A stretch of 64,000 nucleotides of DNA from Corynebacterium sp. NML140438 (GTDB lineage: Bacteria > Actinomycetota > Actinomycetes > Mycobacteriales > Mycobacteriaceae): contig NZ_MLCQ01000017.1 in the NCBI RefSeq assembly GCF_001875725.1, forward strand, positions 186,001 to 250,000. Direction: 5' to 3'. Position 1 is the first letter of the stretch, and every line of letters begins with the position of its first letter. The notes below the pieces were generated by a model, which was given only the letters and a program-made list of their open reading frames with translations, was not told the origin of the DNA and made no database searches. Made by a program: the position numbers and the translations under genes. Positions 29,501 through 38,174 of the stretch are shown here, in pieces.

Positions 29501-30483
29501 TAACATTCGCTGCCATTGATAAGCGCGGTAAAATTGTCGACGCCGACAAGAGCCTACTCGCGTTGAAGAAGCGCCGGGCCCCACAAATACGATCGTCGGT
29601 CGCGAAGGCTAGCCGTCATTCCGAAACAGCAGTTGTTGCTGAATGGAGCACGGACACGCTTGGCACTATTCCGGAAACTACAACCACAATTATTGATGGA
29701 AACAAGGTAGAAGCCTACCCAGCGCTCGAAGCTGCTCCCGGTGGTGTTCGCGTTGCGGTCCACCCGACACGAGCAAGCGCGGATGCATCAATGATGACCG
29801 CAACACTTACGTTACTGCTGCGTTCCATCGAGGTTTCCGCGTCTCAGATGACAAAGGGTCTTCCGCTCCAACAGCGCGTTGCGGTAGACAGGTACCCACA
29901 TGGTGGAGCAGCTGGACTCGTCGAAGATGCGCGAGTCGCAGCCATCCGTGATGCAATGATTCATGCCGGTGGGCCAGTAAGAACTCCCGAGTTATTCGCA
30001 GAGCTTTGCGACACAATAAAACCGACTATTCCCGGTGCAGTCCGGAGGGCAATTGTCTCAATTGCACCAGGCCTCGCGGCGTATTCGAATGTCGTGCAAG
30101 AGTTAAGCGGTTGGGAAGGCCCAGCAATAGACGATATACGACAGCAGTTGGCATTCATGCTTCCGCAGAACGCCATCACTGTCCATGGGATGCAGAATCT
30201 TCAACACCTTCCCCGCTATATCGAAGCAATCCGCGTTCGACTTGAGCACTTAGAAACGGAACCGGAGCGCGACGAGGAGCGTCAGTCGGAAGTGGCGAAT
30301 GCGAGGAACTATCTTGAGCAACACATGGACCGGCTTCCAGCTAATCGGAGAAAAACGCGCGCTTATAAAGACGTAATGTGGCGGATTCAGGAGTTGCGGG
30401 TCAGCCTGTTTGCACAGCACCTGGGCACACAAAAGCCAGTGAGCGTGCGACGGATTGAAAAGATGGTGGATAAACTGCGCTAA
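26578..30483 (+). CDS. hrpA: ATP-dependent RNA helicase HrpA
   Basis: DEAH-box RNA helicase of 1301 residues, the usual length for HrpA, which in E. coli acts on collided or stalled ribosomes. Seen: GETGSGKTTQIPKM (about 93-106), DEAHERSLN, TSATID, STNIAETSLTVPG, QRSGRCGRVADG, then HA2 and OB-fold regions, and a long C-terminal DUF3418 region. Begins 15 bp after oxyR; no strong Shine-Dalgarno is visible. Converges on nrdR. Confidence 0.95.
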   Translation: MKHQDQTTKNDLFRQLDSVELRDVRRLRRRIRQAKNASELSKIEEAIARSIDTVRARNKQIPSIEYPEALPASLRKDDILEAVAHHQVTVIAGETGSGKTTQIPKMLLELGRGRRGRIAHTQPRRLAARTVAERIAEELGQSIGESVGYAIRFDDKVSPTTSVKLMTDGILLTEIQRDRFLNAYDTIIIDEAHERSLNIDFLLGYLKQLLPKRPDLKVIITSATIDVERFARHFCDSDGNPAPVIEVSGRTYPVEVRYRPLVSNVGGREIDVDMIDGVVNAIKELMAEGDGDILCFFASERDIRDCIEAIEKQHWKNVEVAPLFGRLSNTEQHRVFSPHSGRRIVLSTNIAETSLTVPGIHYVVDTGLARVSRYSTRTKVQRLPIEEVSQASANQRSGRCGRVADGIAIRLYSAENFEARPEFTDPEILRTNLASVILQMISLNLGDMRHFPFVESPDDKAVRDGLVLLHELGAIKALPKDELPKLTRIGHTLAKIPVDPKMARMLVEAERYRVLGDVTAVVAHMSIQDVRERPLDFQAQADQAHARFKDKTSDFLSALKLWDYVGGLREELSGNQFRKRMKREYLHYMRIREWHDLVRQLRDVERKLGWDVGNETTTKRDADSIHRALLTGLLSNVGARNGNSKEYQGARGTQFMIFPGSSLAKTPPEFLMASELVETSRLWARDVAKIEPSWIEHAAGSLLKHVNSEPFWSRKRACAMVHQKSLLYGIPIIRDRLVSYHHVDPAAAREMFIRHALIEGDWTRTHRFLEHNDSLLSEAAEVEEKLRRRGIVVDEDTLYEFYDTKLPSSVTTAISFDNWWKKQRRDDPEYLHFDPNKLVDDSAQNITAEDFPTSWTQGSMQFNVSYKFEPGNTYDGVTIAIPLPLLASVEAEGFDWLVPGLRKELLTELIRSLPKPLRKSVVPVPDFADRAFERMTFDPHTPVTEALAHALTDIGASGISGSDFRTQLLPPHLAVTFAAIDKRGKIVDADKSLLALKKRRAPQIRSSVAKASRHSETAVVAEWSTDTLGTIPETTTTIIDGNKVEAYPALEAAPGGVRVAVHPTRASADASMMTATLTLLLRSIEVSASQMTKGLPLQQRVAVDRYPHGGAAGLVEDARVAAIRDAMIHAGGPVRTPELFAELCDTIKPTIPGAVRRAIVSIAPGLAAYSNVVQELSGWEGPAIDDIRQQLAFMLPQNAITVHGMQNLQHLPRYIEAIRVRLEHLETEPERDEERQSEVANARNYLEQHMDRLPANRRKTRAYKDVMWRIQELRVSLFAQHLGTQKPVSVRRIEKMVDKLR

Positions 30484-30498
30484 TGAATGGGACGCGCG

Positions 30499-30960
30499 TT
30501 AGTCCAATCCTTCTCGCTCACGGCGTTTCATCAAGCGGATTTCGGACTGGAAGTCTTCAGCACTTTCAAACGACTTGTATACAGAGGCAAAACGCAGGTA
30601 AGCCACCTCGTCAAGTGCGCGCAACGGTTCTAGCACGGCCAAACCAATGTCATTCGCCGCAACCTGCGAACTTCCTTGTGCGCGGACGGTCTCTTCTACC
30701 TGTTGCGCAAGTCGCTTCAACGCGTCGTCGCTAACATTTCTACCTTGGCAGGCCCGTCGAACTCCGACGATAAGCTTTTCTTTGTCAAAAGGCTCAATGA
30801 CGCCGTTACGCTTCACCACAGTCAGTATTGCTTTCTCAACTGTTGTAAAACGGCCGCCACACGATGTGCACTCTCGTCGGCGCCGGATAGCGGAGCCTCC
30901 ATCAACAACGCGAGAATCCGTGACTCTTGATTGCTCGTGATGGCAAAACGGACAGAACAT
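30499..30960 (-). CDS. nrdR: transcriptional repressor NrdR
   Basis: Zn-ribbon/ATP-cone repressor of ribonucleotide reductase genes. 153 residues. Zinc ligands in [13 protein letters not shown] and ECTSCGGRF (two CxxC); the ATP-cone begins [16 protein letters not shown]. Lies downstream of divS in the same direction, as in C. glutamicum (nrdR-divS-lexA). Confidence 0.97.
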   Translation of the reverse strand: MFCPFCHHEQSRVTDSRVVDGGSAIRRRRECTSCGGRFTTVEKAILTVVKRNGVIEPFDKEKLIVGVRRACQGRNVSDDALKRLAQQVEETVRAQGSSQVAANDIGLAVLEPLRALDEVAYLRFASVYKSFESAEDFQSEIRLMKRREREGLD

Positions 30961-31008
30961 CTACACCCCAAAGTTTCGAAGAACAGTTACCCCCCTTACT
31001 CTAGCGAC

Positions 31009-31401
31009 TTAGCGTTGGGACGCAGAAGCGTCTTCATAACTAAGAGCAATATCCGAATTACTTCCTTGTGCTGGGTTCCAATCGCTCTCGCCGAAATCTC
31101 CCGAAATAAGTACAGCAACAAACATCGTCAGTCCAAGAAGCGCACCCATTAGAACACTTGCTCTCTGATCTTGGGGGTGACTGGATGACGCATCCACGGT
31201 TCGGGGATCGTCAAAGGTTTCTCGGTAGCAACGAAGATTATGCTCCTGAACTTGCCAACGCCGTAGCGGCAAACTGCCACTACCAACCTGGTCAGGGCCA
31301 ACATCCCAGACTTCGGCAGGCATCGTCGCTTCAGGAGCGAGGGCCGCCCCTCCTTTGCCACCAAAGATAGAATTCATTTTCGTCTGTTTGATCGCGTTCA
31401 C
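31009..31401 (-). CDS. divS: DivS-like SOS cell-division suppressor
   Basis: Position between nrdR and lexA and divergence from lexA match divS of C. glutamicum, an SOS-induced inhibitor of septation. 130 residues: soluble N-terminal part with PLRRWQVQEHNLRCYRETFDD, one membrane helix (about 82-100, VLMGALLGLTMFVAVLI), and a short tail. No LysM domain is apparent. GTG start at 31401 has AAAAGGAG 6 nt upstream. Assignment rests on context plus topology. Confidence 0.7.
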   Translation of the reverse strand: MNAIKQTKMNSIFGGKGGAALAPEATMPAEVWDVGPDQVGSGSLPLRRWQVQEHNLRCYRETFDDPRTVDASSSHPQDQRASVLMGALLGLTMFVAVLISGDFGESDWNPAQGSNSDIALSYEDASASQR

Positions 31402-31471
31402 GAGTTACTCCTTTTCTTGCAGCATATATACCGATTCAGCCCTGCGACATAGCAATATATTTAGTGCGTGT

Positions 31472-31543
31472 GTTCGAATCAGTCTCTATGTTCGATTTAT
31501 ACCATCCCATATCGACTCCCCACAACACCCCTTGTTATCGAAC
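31472..31543. promoter_or_regulatory. LexA half-sites in the divS-lexA intergenic region
   Basis: GTTCGA occurs at 31472-31477 and 31490-31495 and TCGAAC at 31538-31543, each a perfect half of the actinobacterial SOS box TCGAAC-N4-GTTCGA with a degenerate partner half. The third lies at the -35 position of a -10 TATATT (31561-31566) for lexA. Confidence 0.55.
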
Positions 31544-31605
31544 ACATTTGCCCTCTTTGCTATATTCTTTATATGTAGCAACAACGAGACACAAAGTGAG
31601 GACCT

Positions 31606-32289
31606 ATGGCACGGAAAAACAGCAGCGGCGAAAAGTTCGACATGAGCGTTCTTTCGGACCGGCAAAAGCGAATTCTTCAGGTAATTCGCGATGCCGTCGT
31701 GCTACGTGGCTACCCACCTAGCATTCGCGAGATCGGCGATGCAGCTGGGCTCCAATCCACATCATCTGTGGCATATCAGTTGAAAGAGCTCGAAAAGAAG
31801 GGTTTCCTTCGCCGCGACCCGAACAAACCTCGTGCCGTGGACCTACGGCATTTGCCCGAATCAATGGGGGGCACCGTCTCCACCAAGGGAGGTTCGGAAC
31901 TTGATGGCGCCTCCCCCGCTCGGATGATCCCGGTCCTTGGCCAGATTGCAGCCGGCTCCCCCATCTTGGCGGAGGAAAACATTGAACACTATTATCCGCT
32001 TCCTGAAGAGCTACTCGATAATGGGGATCTCTTCATGCTTCAGGTCGTCGGCGAATCAATGCGCGATGCCGGCATCCTCAACGGCGACTGGGTCGTCATC
32101 CGATCCCAGCACGTTGCCGAGGAGGGCGAATTCGTAGCCGCCCTCATTGACGGCGAAGCAACCGTCAAGGAATTCCATAAGGATTCCTCTGGAGTCTGGC
32201 TTATCCCACATAACGATGCTTTCTCGCCGATTCAAGGCAACGACGCCGAAATCATGGGCAAAGTCGTGTCAGTTTTCCGTACCCTGTAG
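31606..32289 (+). CDS. lexA: SOS repressor LexA
   Basis: Self-cleaving repressor of the DNA damage response. 227 residues: N-terminal winged HTH ([20 protein letters not shown], 36-55), cleavage site A116-G117 in QIAAGSP, catalytic S151 in VVGESM and K188 in EATVKEF. GAGG lies 6 nt before the ATG. Divergent from divS; recA of the same regulon lies at 48850-49962. Confidence 0.98.
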   Translation: MARKNSSGEKFDMSVLSDRQKRILQVIRDAVVLRGYPPSIREIGDAAGLQSTSSVAYQLKELEKKGFLRRDPNKPRAVDLRHLPESMGGTVSTKGGSELDGASPARMIPVLGQIAAGSPILAEENIEHYYPLPEELLDNGDLFMLQVVGESMRDAGILNGDWVVIRSQHVAEEGEFVAALIDGEATVKEFHKDSSGVWLIPHNDAFSPIQGNDAEIMGKVVSVFRTL

Positions 32290-32305
32290 CTTACGTTCGC
32301 CATAT

Positions 32306-32324
32306 CGCCCCCCAACCGGGGGCG
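32306..32324 (+). terminator. GC hairpin after lexA
   Basis: CGCCCCC and GGGGGCG form a 7-bp perfect stem with a 5-nt loop 17 bp after the lexA stop. No T run follows, so termination may be weak. Confidence 0.4.
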
Positions 32325-32355
32325 ACCAAACACATGTAAAAACATTCGGGCGCAC

Positions 32356-32370
32356 GGTTTTGCAACAATA
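32356..32370 (+). promoter_or_regulatory. motif before fruR shared with the fruK operator
   Basis: GGTTTTGCAACAATA lies about 59 bp before fruR. Its first ten bases recur on the opposite strand at 33251-33260 in the centre of the palindrome before fruK, which suggests a common regulator, probably FruR itself. Confidence 0.4.
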
Positions 32371-32428
32371 GGGGCAACCTACAATTGTTTATTTTCACTG
32401 GTTCGTGGTGGTCCCACGGAGGAGCTGT

Positions 32429-33214
32429 ATGTACGCCGAAGAGAGAAGAAGGCAGATCGCGTCACTGACCGCAGTAGAAGGGCGCGTGAACGTCACCGAA
32501 CTAGCCGAGCGTTTTGATGTAACTGCTGAAACCATCCGGCGAGACCTAGCGATCCTTCATGATGAGGGAATCGTGCACCGCGTTCACGGTGGTGCCGTCG
32601 CGAGTCAGTCGTTTCTCACTACCGAGTTTTCCCTTGATGCCCGCTTTCGGTCCGCACCCACAGCTAAATCTGCGATTGCACGGGCTGCGATGCAATTTCT
32701 CCCAGACGATCCCGGGGCCGGTGTGTTTCTCGACGCTGGAACAACGACCAACGGCCTTGCCGAACTCATAGCAGCAGCAGGAAAAACCCAGCATTGGTCT
32801 ATCGTTACCAACTCCCTTCCCATTGCCCTAGATCTCTCCTCCTGCGGGCTGAACGATGTCCAGCTGCTCGGAGGAACGGTTCGCGCAATTACACAAGCCG
32901 TCGTAGGAGATACGGCACTTCGCACTCTGGCGCTCATGCGTGCCGATGTCGCGTTTATAGGCACGAATGCGCTCACCATCGATCACGGGCTTTCTACCGC
33001 CGACGCCCAAGAGGCCGCGGTCAAGTCCTCAATGGTGACCAACGCGCGCAAAGTAGTTGTGCTCTGCGATTCCACCAAACTCGGAAATGACTACTTAGTC
33101 AGTTTCGCTCCGCTCGATGCTATTGATGTTGTTGTCACCGATACGGATGCTCCAGAAAGTTTCGTCAACGAACTTCGCGAACGCGGCATCCACGTAGTCC
33201 TCGCTGAAGAGTGA
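32429..33214 (+). CDS. fruR: DeoR-family regulator FruR
   Basis: Sugar-phosphate-responsive regulator (261 aa) at the head of the fructose PTS cluster. DeoR-type HTH VNVTELAERFDVTAETIRRDL (about 19-39) with IVHRVHGGAV, then a C-terminal sugar-phosphate domain with FLDAGTTTNGLAE, FIGTNAL and VVLCDSTKLG. GGAGG lies 7 nt before ATG 32429; the frame extends to 32405 without support. Likely controls fruK-fruA-ptsH and senses fructose 1-phosphate. Confidence 0.92.
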   Translation: MYAEERRRQIASLTAVEGRVNVTELAERFDVTAETIRRDLAILHDEGIVHRVHGGAVASQSFLTTEFSLDARFRSAPTAKSAIARAAMQFLPDDPGAGVFLDAGTTTNGLAELIAAAGKTQHWSIVTNSLPIALDLSSCGLNDVQLLGGTVRAITQAVVGDTALRTLALMRADVAFIGTNALTIDHGLSTADAQEAAVKSSMVTNARKVVVLCDSTKLGNDYLVSFAPLDAIDVVVTDTDAPESFVNELRERGIHVVLAEE

Positions 33215-33219
33215 AACCA

Positions 33220-33285
33220 AACACAATAATGTCCGATTGTGTCCGTTTTATTGCAAAACCAGACACACTCGGGCATTATGTTGTT
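33220..33285. promoter_or_regulatory. large palindromic operator between fruR and fruK
   Basis: Two 24-base arms (33220-33243 and 33262-33285) match as an inverted repeat at 20 of 24 positions around an 18-nt centre. Each arm contains TGTCCGATTGTGTC-like or GACACACTCGGGCA-like sequence, and the left arm reads as a tandem TGTCCGAT/TGTCCGTT with 10-bp spacing. The centre has TTTT...AAAA symmetry. The site lies 88 bp before fruK, where a DeoR-type repressor would act. Confidence 0.7.
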
Positions 33286-33372
33286 AGTAGCGCTTTTCGA
33301 GACTGCAGCTGCACAACAGACATTCGGTAGGCGCTACCTCACAGAGCACCAATCACTCTAAGGATGCGCCAT

Positions 33373-34341
33373 ATGATTCTGACGTTTACTCCGAATCCCA
33401 GTACAGACGCCACGCTTTCTGTCGAAACTTTGCGTCGAGGCGAAGTCGCACGAGCAATATCAGCTACACGCGAGGCAGGAGGCAAAGGGGTCAACGTTGC
33501 CCATGCTGTCGCAAAAGCTGGACAGCCTACCCTTGCAGTAGTCCCCTGCGGAGATAATGACCCGTTCAAGCTGGCTGCTGACCGACTTGGTCTTCCAATC
33601 GTAACGATTCCTGTCGAGGGGACGATTCGTACTAACACCGCGATTACAGAGTCCGACGGAACGACGACCAAAGTCAATGAACCCGGGCCCGAATACACCC
33701 CCGATATCCAGCGCGAGTTTCTCGAGACTATCGACGCGCATAGCAGCCAATGCAAGGCCGTCGTCATGGCCGGATCATTGCCAAGTGGAGCGCCGACAGA
33801 CCTTTACGCGACGCTCACGCGCGAACTCCGCTCGAGGCTTGATGAACACGTGCTGGTCGCCGTCGATACTTCTGACGAGCCGCTCGTCAAGCTAGGACAA
33901 CAGCTTGAATCTGCGGCACCTGATGTTTTAAAACCCAATGCCTTTGAGCTTGCTCAGCTGGTTGGCGCCGACGGTAATGCTCTCGAGTCCAGCGCTGCAA
34001 ACGGAAACTACACAGAGATCATCGAAGCCGCGAAGACACTCATCCGTCGAGGTGCAAAGGAAATCCTCGTTACACTCGGAGGTGCCGGCGCCTGCCTCGT
34101 CACTGCAGATTCGGCATGGGCAGCAACTCCCCCACCAACTGACGTCAAATCTACCGTCGGCGCTGGTGATAGTTCGCTCGCTGGTTACATCATGGCCCGT
34201 ACCCAGGGTTTGGCGTTCGATCAATGTCTCCGCACCGCCGTTGCGTACGGATCAGCTGCAGCCGGTTTGCCTGGCACAGGCATCCCAAGCCCAGACGATA
34301 TCAACCTGGCACAGACCCGGGTTGTCGCAATCGATTCATAA
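33373..34341 (+). CDS. fruK: 1-phosphofructokinase
   Basis: PfkB-family kinase converting fructose 1-phosphate to fructose 1,6-bisphosphate. 322 residues. Seen: MILTFTPNPSTD opening, GGKGVNVAHAV (substrate site, about 34-44), and the PfkB C-terminal ATP/anion-hole motif STVGAGDSSLAGYI with catalytic Asp. ATG 33373 has AAGGA 8 nt upstream; the ORF start at 33364 overlaps that site. fruA follows after 22 bp. Confidence 0.95.
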   Translation: MILTFTPNPSTDATLSVETLRRGEVARAISATREAGGKGVNVAHAVAKAGQPTLAVVPCGDNDPFKLAADRLGLPIVTIPVEGTIRTNTAITESDGTTTKVNEPGPEYTPDIQREFLETIDAHSSQCKAVVMAGSLPSGAPTDLYATLTRELRSRLDEHVLVAVDTSDEPLVKLGQQLESAAPDVLKPNAFELAQLVGADGNALESSAANGNYTEIIEAAKTLIRRGAKEILVTLGGAGACLVTADSAWAATPPPTDVKSTVGAGDSSLAGYIMARTQGLAFDQCLRTAVAYGSAAAGLPGTGIPSPDDINLAQTRVVAIDS

Positions 34342-34363
34342 TTTAAGAGAACAGGAGTCCACC

Positions 34364-36424
34364 ATGAGTGAGAACATCATCACTCCACAACTCGTTAGTC
34401 TCGATGTTGACTACGGGTCAACACCACGAGAGGTCATTGAGCACCTCGCCCAACAAGCCCAGGATGCTGGACGCGCGAGCGACAGCACGAAGCTTGCCGA
34501 CGCCGCCTTCGCCCGCGAACAAAAGGCCGGCACCGGCGTAAACGGCAGAGTTGCAATTCCTCACTGCCGCACCGAAGCAGTCGAGGTTCCTACTCTGGTG
34601 TTTGCCAGGCTGCAGCGCCCGGTTGATTTCTCTGGGCCAGATGGCGACGCAGAGCTAGTGTTTTTGATTGCTGCTCCTGAAGGGGGCGGCAAGGCGCACT
34701 TGAAGATTCTGTCGAAACTCGCTCGTGCGCTGGTCCGCGGTGACTTTGTCACGAAGCTTCGCGAGGCCAAGGACGAACAAACCGTTGTCGATGCAGTCCT
34801 GGGCGTCGTGAATGCAGCGCCGAAAAAGAAAGCCGCTCCTGCGCCTGCCCCGGCAAGCAAATCAGACGGGGCGAAAAAGTTGAGAATCGCCGCGGTTACC
34901 TCGTGCGCGACTGGTATTGCGCACACGTACATGGCAGCCGATGCGTTGGCACAAGCTGCGCAGGCCCGCGATGACGTCGAGTTCCAGGTAGAGCCGCAGG
35001 GCTCCACTGGCGGTGATCCACTGGATCAGGCCTACATCGACAGTGCTGACGCTGTCATTTTCGCCCACGATGTAGCAGTTCGTAACAAGGCGCGTTTTGC
35101 TGGCAAGCCGGTCGTCGATAGTCCGGTGAAGCGTGGCATCAACGAACCGAACAAAATGATCGATGAGGCCATCGCTGCTGCGAAGGATCCAAACGCCCCA
35201 CGGGTGACAACCGCGGGTTCAGAGCAGCGAGAGGACTCCGCTTCCTCTGGTGAGACCTGGCCGAAGAAAATTCAGCAGGCTGTGATGACTGGTGTCTCTT
35301 ACATGGTGCCGTTCGTAGCAGCGGGTGGCCTGCTCCTTGCGCTTGGGTTCCTCTTCGGCGGCTACGACATGGCGAATGGTTGGCAGACCCTTGTCACAAA
35401 CTTCTCCCCCGCCCACTTGCCGGGTCATAGCATCGACGTTGACGGCGAAATGATGACGTTCCAACGTTCTGGTTGGCTGCTGTACCTCGGCGCTGTCATG
35501 TTCGCTACTGGCCAGATGGGCATGGGATTCGTCGTCGCGGCGCTCTCCGGCTACATCGGTTACGGCCTCGCAGGGCGACCCGGCATCGCGCCAGGATTTA
35601 TTGGCGGAGCTATTTCTGTCATGGTCGGCGCCGGCTTTATCGGTGGCCTTGTCACTGGTTTGCTTGCGGGTCTCATCGCGTACTGGATTCAAACGTGGAA
35701 GGTGCCACGCTGGCTCGGTTCCCTGATGCCGGTGGTCATCATCCCACTGCTGACCTCTCTTACTATCGGCCTCATTATGTTCCTGCTGTTGGGGCGTCCA
35801 CTCGAGTCGCTCATGCTGGGTCTGCAGGGCTGGCTTGAGTCAATGAGCGGGTCCTCCGCAGTCCTGCTCGGCGTCATCATCGGTCTCATGATGTGCTTCG
35901 ATCTCGGAGGACCGGTCAACAAGGCGGCGTACCTCTTCGGCACCGCCGGACTGTCTGCCGGTACCGAGGCAAGCTTCGAGATCATGGCAGCAGTAATGAT
36001 TGCTGGGATGGTTCCGCCGATCGCGCTGTCGATCGCAACCTTCTTGCGTAAGGGACTGTTCACTCCGGCAGAGCAAGAGAACGGCAAGTCCGCATGGCTT
36101 CTCGGCCTGTCCTTTGTCAGCGAAGGTGCTATACCGTTTGCAGCCGCCGACCCATTCCGCGTGATTCCATCGATGATGCTCGGTGGTGCTACGGCTGGCG
36201 CGATCAGCATGGCACTCAATGTGGGTGTCCAGGCTCCACACGGTGGTCTCTTCGTCCTCTTCGCCTACGATCCTTGGTGGGGATTGTTCATCGCGCTAAT
36301 TGCCGGTGTGGCCGTCGCGACGCTGGCAGTTATCCTCGCTAAGCAATTCTGGCCGAACGAGGAGATCCAGAAGGCTGCAGCCGAGGCCTCCGCGCAGGCA
36401 GAAACCGCAGCGGTGGCGAACTAA
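34364..36424 (+). CDS. fruA: fructose PTS permease EIIABC
   Basis: Fructose-specific phosphotransferase transporter (686 aa) that imports fructose as fructose 1-phosphate. Domains in order: EIIA with active His67 (RVAIPHCRT), an Ala/Pro/Lys linker (151-170), EIIB with phospho-Cys181 (VTSCATGIAHTYM), and EIIC with about nine membrane helices (from residue 300). ATG 34364 has CAGGAG 7 nt upstream. The frame stays open another 140 codons upstream only as the shadow of fruK. The ptsI gene, near this cluster in C. glutamicum, is absent here. Confidence 0.96.
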   Translation: MSENIITPQLVSLDVDYGSTPREVIEHLAQQAQDAGRASDSTKLADAAFAREQKAGTGVNGRVAIPHCRTEAVEVPTLVFARLQRPVDFSGPDGDAELVFLIAAPEGGGKAHLKILSKLARALVRGDFVTKLREAKDEQTVVDAVLGVVNAAPKKKAAPAPAPASKSDGAKKLRIAAVTSCATGIAHTYMAADALAQAAQARDDVEFQVEPQGSTGGDPLDQAYIDSADAVIFAHDVAVRNKARFAGKPVVDSPVKRGINEPNKMIDEAIAAAKDPNAPRVTTAGSEQREDSASSGETWPKKIQQAVMTGVSYMVPFVAAGGLLLALGFLFGGYDMANGWQTLVTNFSPAHLPGHSIDVDGEMMTFQRSGWLLYLGAVMFATGQMGMGFVVAALSGYIGYGLAGRPGIAPGFIGGAISVMVGAGFIGGLVTGLLAGLIAYWIQTWKVPRWLGSLMPVVIIPLLTSLTIGLIMFLLLGRPLESLMLGLQGWLESMSGSSAVLLGVIIGLMMCFDLGGPVNKAAYLFGTAGLSAGTEASFEIMAAVMIAGMVPPIALSIATFLRKGLFTPAEQENGKSAWLLGLSFVSEGAIPFAAADPFRVIPSMMLGGATAGAISMALNVGVQAPHGGLFVLFAYDPWWGLFIALIAGVAVATLAVILAKQFWPNEEIQKAAAEASAQAETAAVAN

Positions 36425-36491
36425 GGGCACAGGAACCTAAACTGAATACCGAAACTCGATAGATACTTTCAAAACAGAAAGGATGAAGCAC

Positions 36492-36761
36492 ATGGCTTCA
36501 AAGACAGTGAAAGTCGGATCCACCGTTGGACTGCACGCACGCCCCGCAACCATTATTTCCGACGCAGCAGGCGAATACGATGACGAGATCATCCTGACCC
36601 TCGTTGGTGATGAGGATGAGGAAGAGACCGACGCTGCTTCTTCGCTGATGATCATGGCGATGGGCGCTGAATTTGGTGACGAAGTCACCGTTACATCGGA
36701 CAACAGCGACGCTGTTGAGAAGATTGCTGCGCTGATCGAGAAGAACCTCGACGAAGAGTAA
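36492..36761 (+). CDS. ptsH: phosphocarrier protein HPr
   Basis: General PTS phosphocarrier (89 aa) that passes phosphate from enzyme I to EIIA domains, here FruA. Active His15 lies in GLHARPA. ATG 36492 has GAAAGGA upstream; ATG 36483 is too close to it. An acidic insert-like stretch GDEDEEETDAA precedes the SSLM site that corresponds to the regulatory serine region. A strong terminator follows. Confidence 0.97.
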   Translation: MASKTVKVGSTVGLHARPATIISDAAGEYDDEIILTLVGDEDEEETDAASSLMIMAMGAEFGDEVTVTSDNSDAVEKIAALIEKNLDEE

Positions 36762-36771
36762 CAATCGCAAC

Positions 36772-36810
36772 AAAAAGCCCGAGCGCTGTACCTGAGTGCT
36801 CGGGCTTTTT
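36772..36810 (+). terminator. terminator after ptsH
   Basis: AAAAAGCCCGAGC pairs perfectly with GCTCGGGCTTTTT around a 13-nt loop. The A and T runs make it suitable for termination in both directions, also serving the convergent uraA. Confidence 0.95.
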
Positions 36811-36819
36811 GGTGCCTAT

Positions 36820-38112
36820 TTACTTCCTAGATGAGATATTGAACTGCCCCTCGCCGACAGCGTTATAAATCCACTTCAGCAACGGGTAGAACACAATGAT
36901 ACCAACCGAGCCCAACGCGATGCCCTCAAGCGTGACCTGACCGACCGTGAACGACAGATTGCCGATGCCGACAATGAGTGCCACAGCAGCGACAGTCAGG
37001 TTCACCGGATTTGTGAGATCAACCTTATTGTCCTGCCAAATGCGAACCCCCAGCATCCCGATCAGGCCGTAGAGCACCAAGCATGCTCCTCCGAGGACAC
37101 CGGCTGGGATAGTGAAGATAACAGCACCGAACTTCGGGATGAACGCCAAGATGATCGCAAAGCACGATGCAACCCAGTACGCGGCCGTCGAATAGACCTT
37201 CGTCGCCGCCATCACGCCGATGTTCTCGGCGTAGGTTGTTGTGCCTGAACCACCAAATCCGCCGGCGAGCGTCGTCGCGATGCCGTCGCCGATGAGGGCC
37301 CTCCCCTGGTAAGGGTCTAAGTCGCGTTGGGTCATCTCGGACACTGCCTTGACATGGCCGATGTTTTCCGCGATCAGGACAACGATGACCGGGAGCGTCA
37401 CGAGGATCGCCGAGAGGTGGAACTCCGGTGTGTGGAACTGCGGCAGGCCGATCCATGGACTTGCCCCAATGGTGTCTAGAGCATCTTCCGACAGCCCGCC
37501 AGTCAGTGCCGCGAACACCCACCCGACGATAACGCCGATCAAGATGCTCAGGCGCGAGAGCATCCCTCGCGCAGCCACAGTGAGCAATGCAATCGTTCCA
37601 AGCGTGACAAACGCGACGCCCGGCTGGGTCTCCACGTTGGAGACCGCGGTTGGGGCAAGGTTGAAACCGATCAGGGCAACGATTGCGCCAGTGACCGTTG
37701 GGGGCATGACGGCGTCGATAACTTTCTTGCCTGCAAGCTGGACAATGAAGCCCACCGCAATCAGCATCAGACCTGTGATGAACACCCCGCCCAACTGGGA
37801 GCCAATCCCGTACTGGGATGACGCGGACAGCGGCGCGATGAACGCGAATGACGATCCAAGATAGCTTGGCAGTTTGTTCCTGGTGATCAGCAGGAAGATG
37901 ATGGTTCCCAGTCCTGAAAACAGCAGCGTCGTGTTCACGGGGAACCCGGTCAAAGTGGGAACGAGCAAGGTGGCCCCGAACATCGCTACGACATGCTGCA
38001 TGCCGATACCGATCGTTCGAGGCCAGGAAAGGCGTTCATCGGGGGCAACGACTGCGCCGGGCAGAACGCGACGCCCGTCGCCGTGCAAGGTCCATCCAAT
38101 AGTTTTACTCAC
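36820..38112 (-). CDS. uraA: uracil permease (NCS2 family)
   Basis: Nucleobase:H+ symporter of the UraA type (430 aa) with about 14 hydrophobic segments. Seen: QHVVAMFGATLLVP near the N-terminus, SSFAFIAP, the family motif GLVALIGFNLAP-like IVALIGFNLAP, VLIAENIGHVKAVSEM, and GGFGGSGTTTYAENIGV. GTG start at 38112; no Shine-Dalgarno, but CATAAT (minus strand, 38121-38126) lies 8 nt upstream, again suggesting a leaderless mRNA. Divergent from nagB. Confidence 0.92.
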   Translation of the reverse strand: MSKTIGWTLHGDGRRVLPGAVVAPDERLSWPRTIGIGMQHVVAMFGATLLVPTLTGFPVNTTLLFSGLGTIIFLLITRNKLPSYLGSSFAFIAPLSASSQYGIGSQLGGVFITGLMLIAVGFIVQLAGKKVIDAVMPPTVTGAIVALIGFNLAPTAVSNVETQPGVAFVTLGTIALLTVAARGMLSRLSILIGVIVGWVFAALTGGLSEDALDTIGASPWIGLPQFHTPEFHLSAILVTLPVIVVLIAENIGHVKAVSEMTQRDLDPYQGRALIGDGIATTLAGGFGGSGTTTYAENIGVMAATKVYSTAAYWVASCFAIILAFIPKFGAVIFTIPAGVLGGACLVLYGLIGMLGVRIWQDNKVDLTNPVNLTVAAVALIVGIGNLSFTVGQVTLEGIALGSVGIIVFYPLLKWIYNAVGEGQFNISSRK

Positions 38113-38137
38113 AGGCTCATATTATGTCGTTAGATAA

Positions 38138-38167
38138 TTGCCGAAAGCGAATTGGGCAAAGTAGCGT
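38138..38167 (+). promoter_or_regulatory. leaderless promoter of nagB
   Basis: TTGCCG (38138-38143), an 18-nt spacer and TAGCGT (38162-38167), exactly 7 nt before ATG 38175. Confidence 0.6.
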
Positions 38168-38174
38168 ATTCCTT

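Noticed and set aside
33938..34363. N-terminal extension of the fruA frame across fruK
   Set aside because: It is out of frame with fruK and low-complexity; FruA starts at ATG 34364 with a Shine-Dalgarno.
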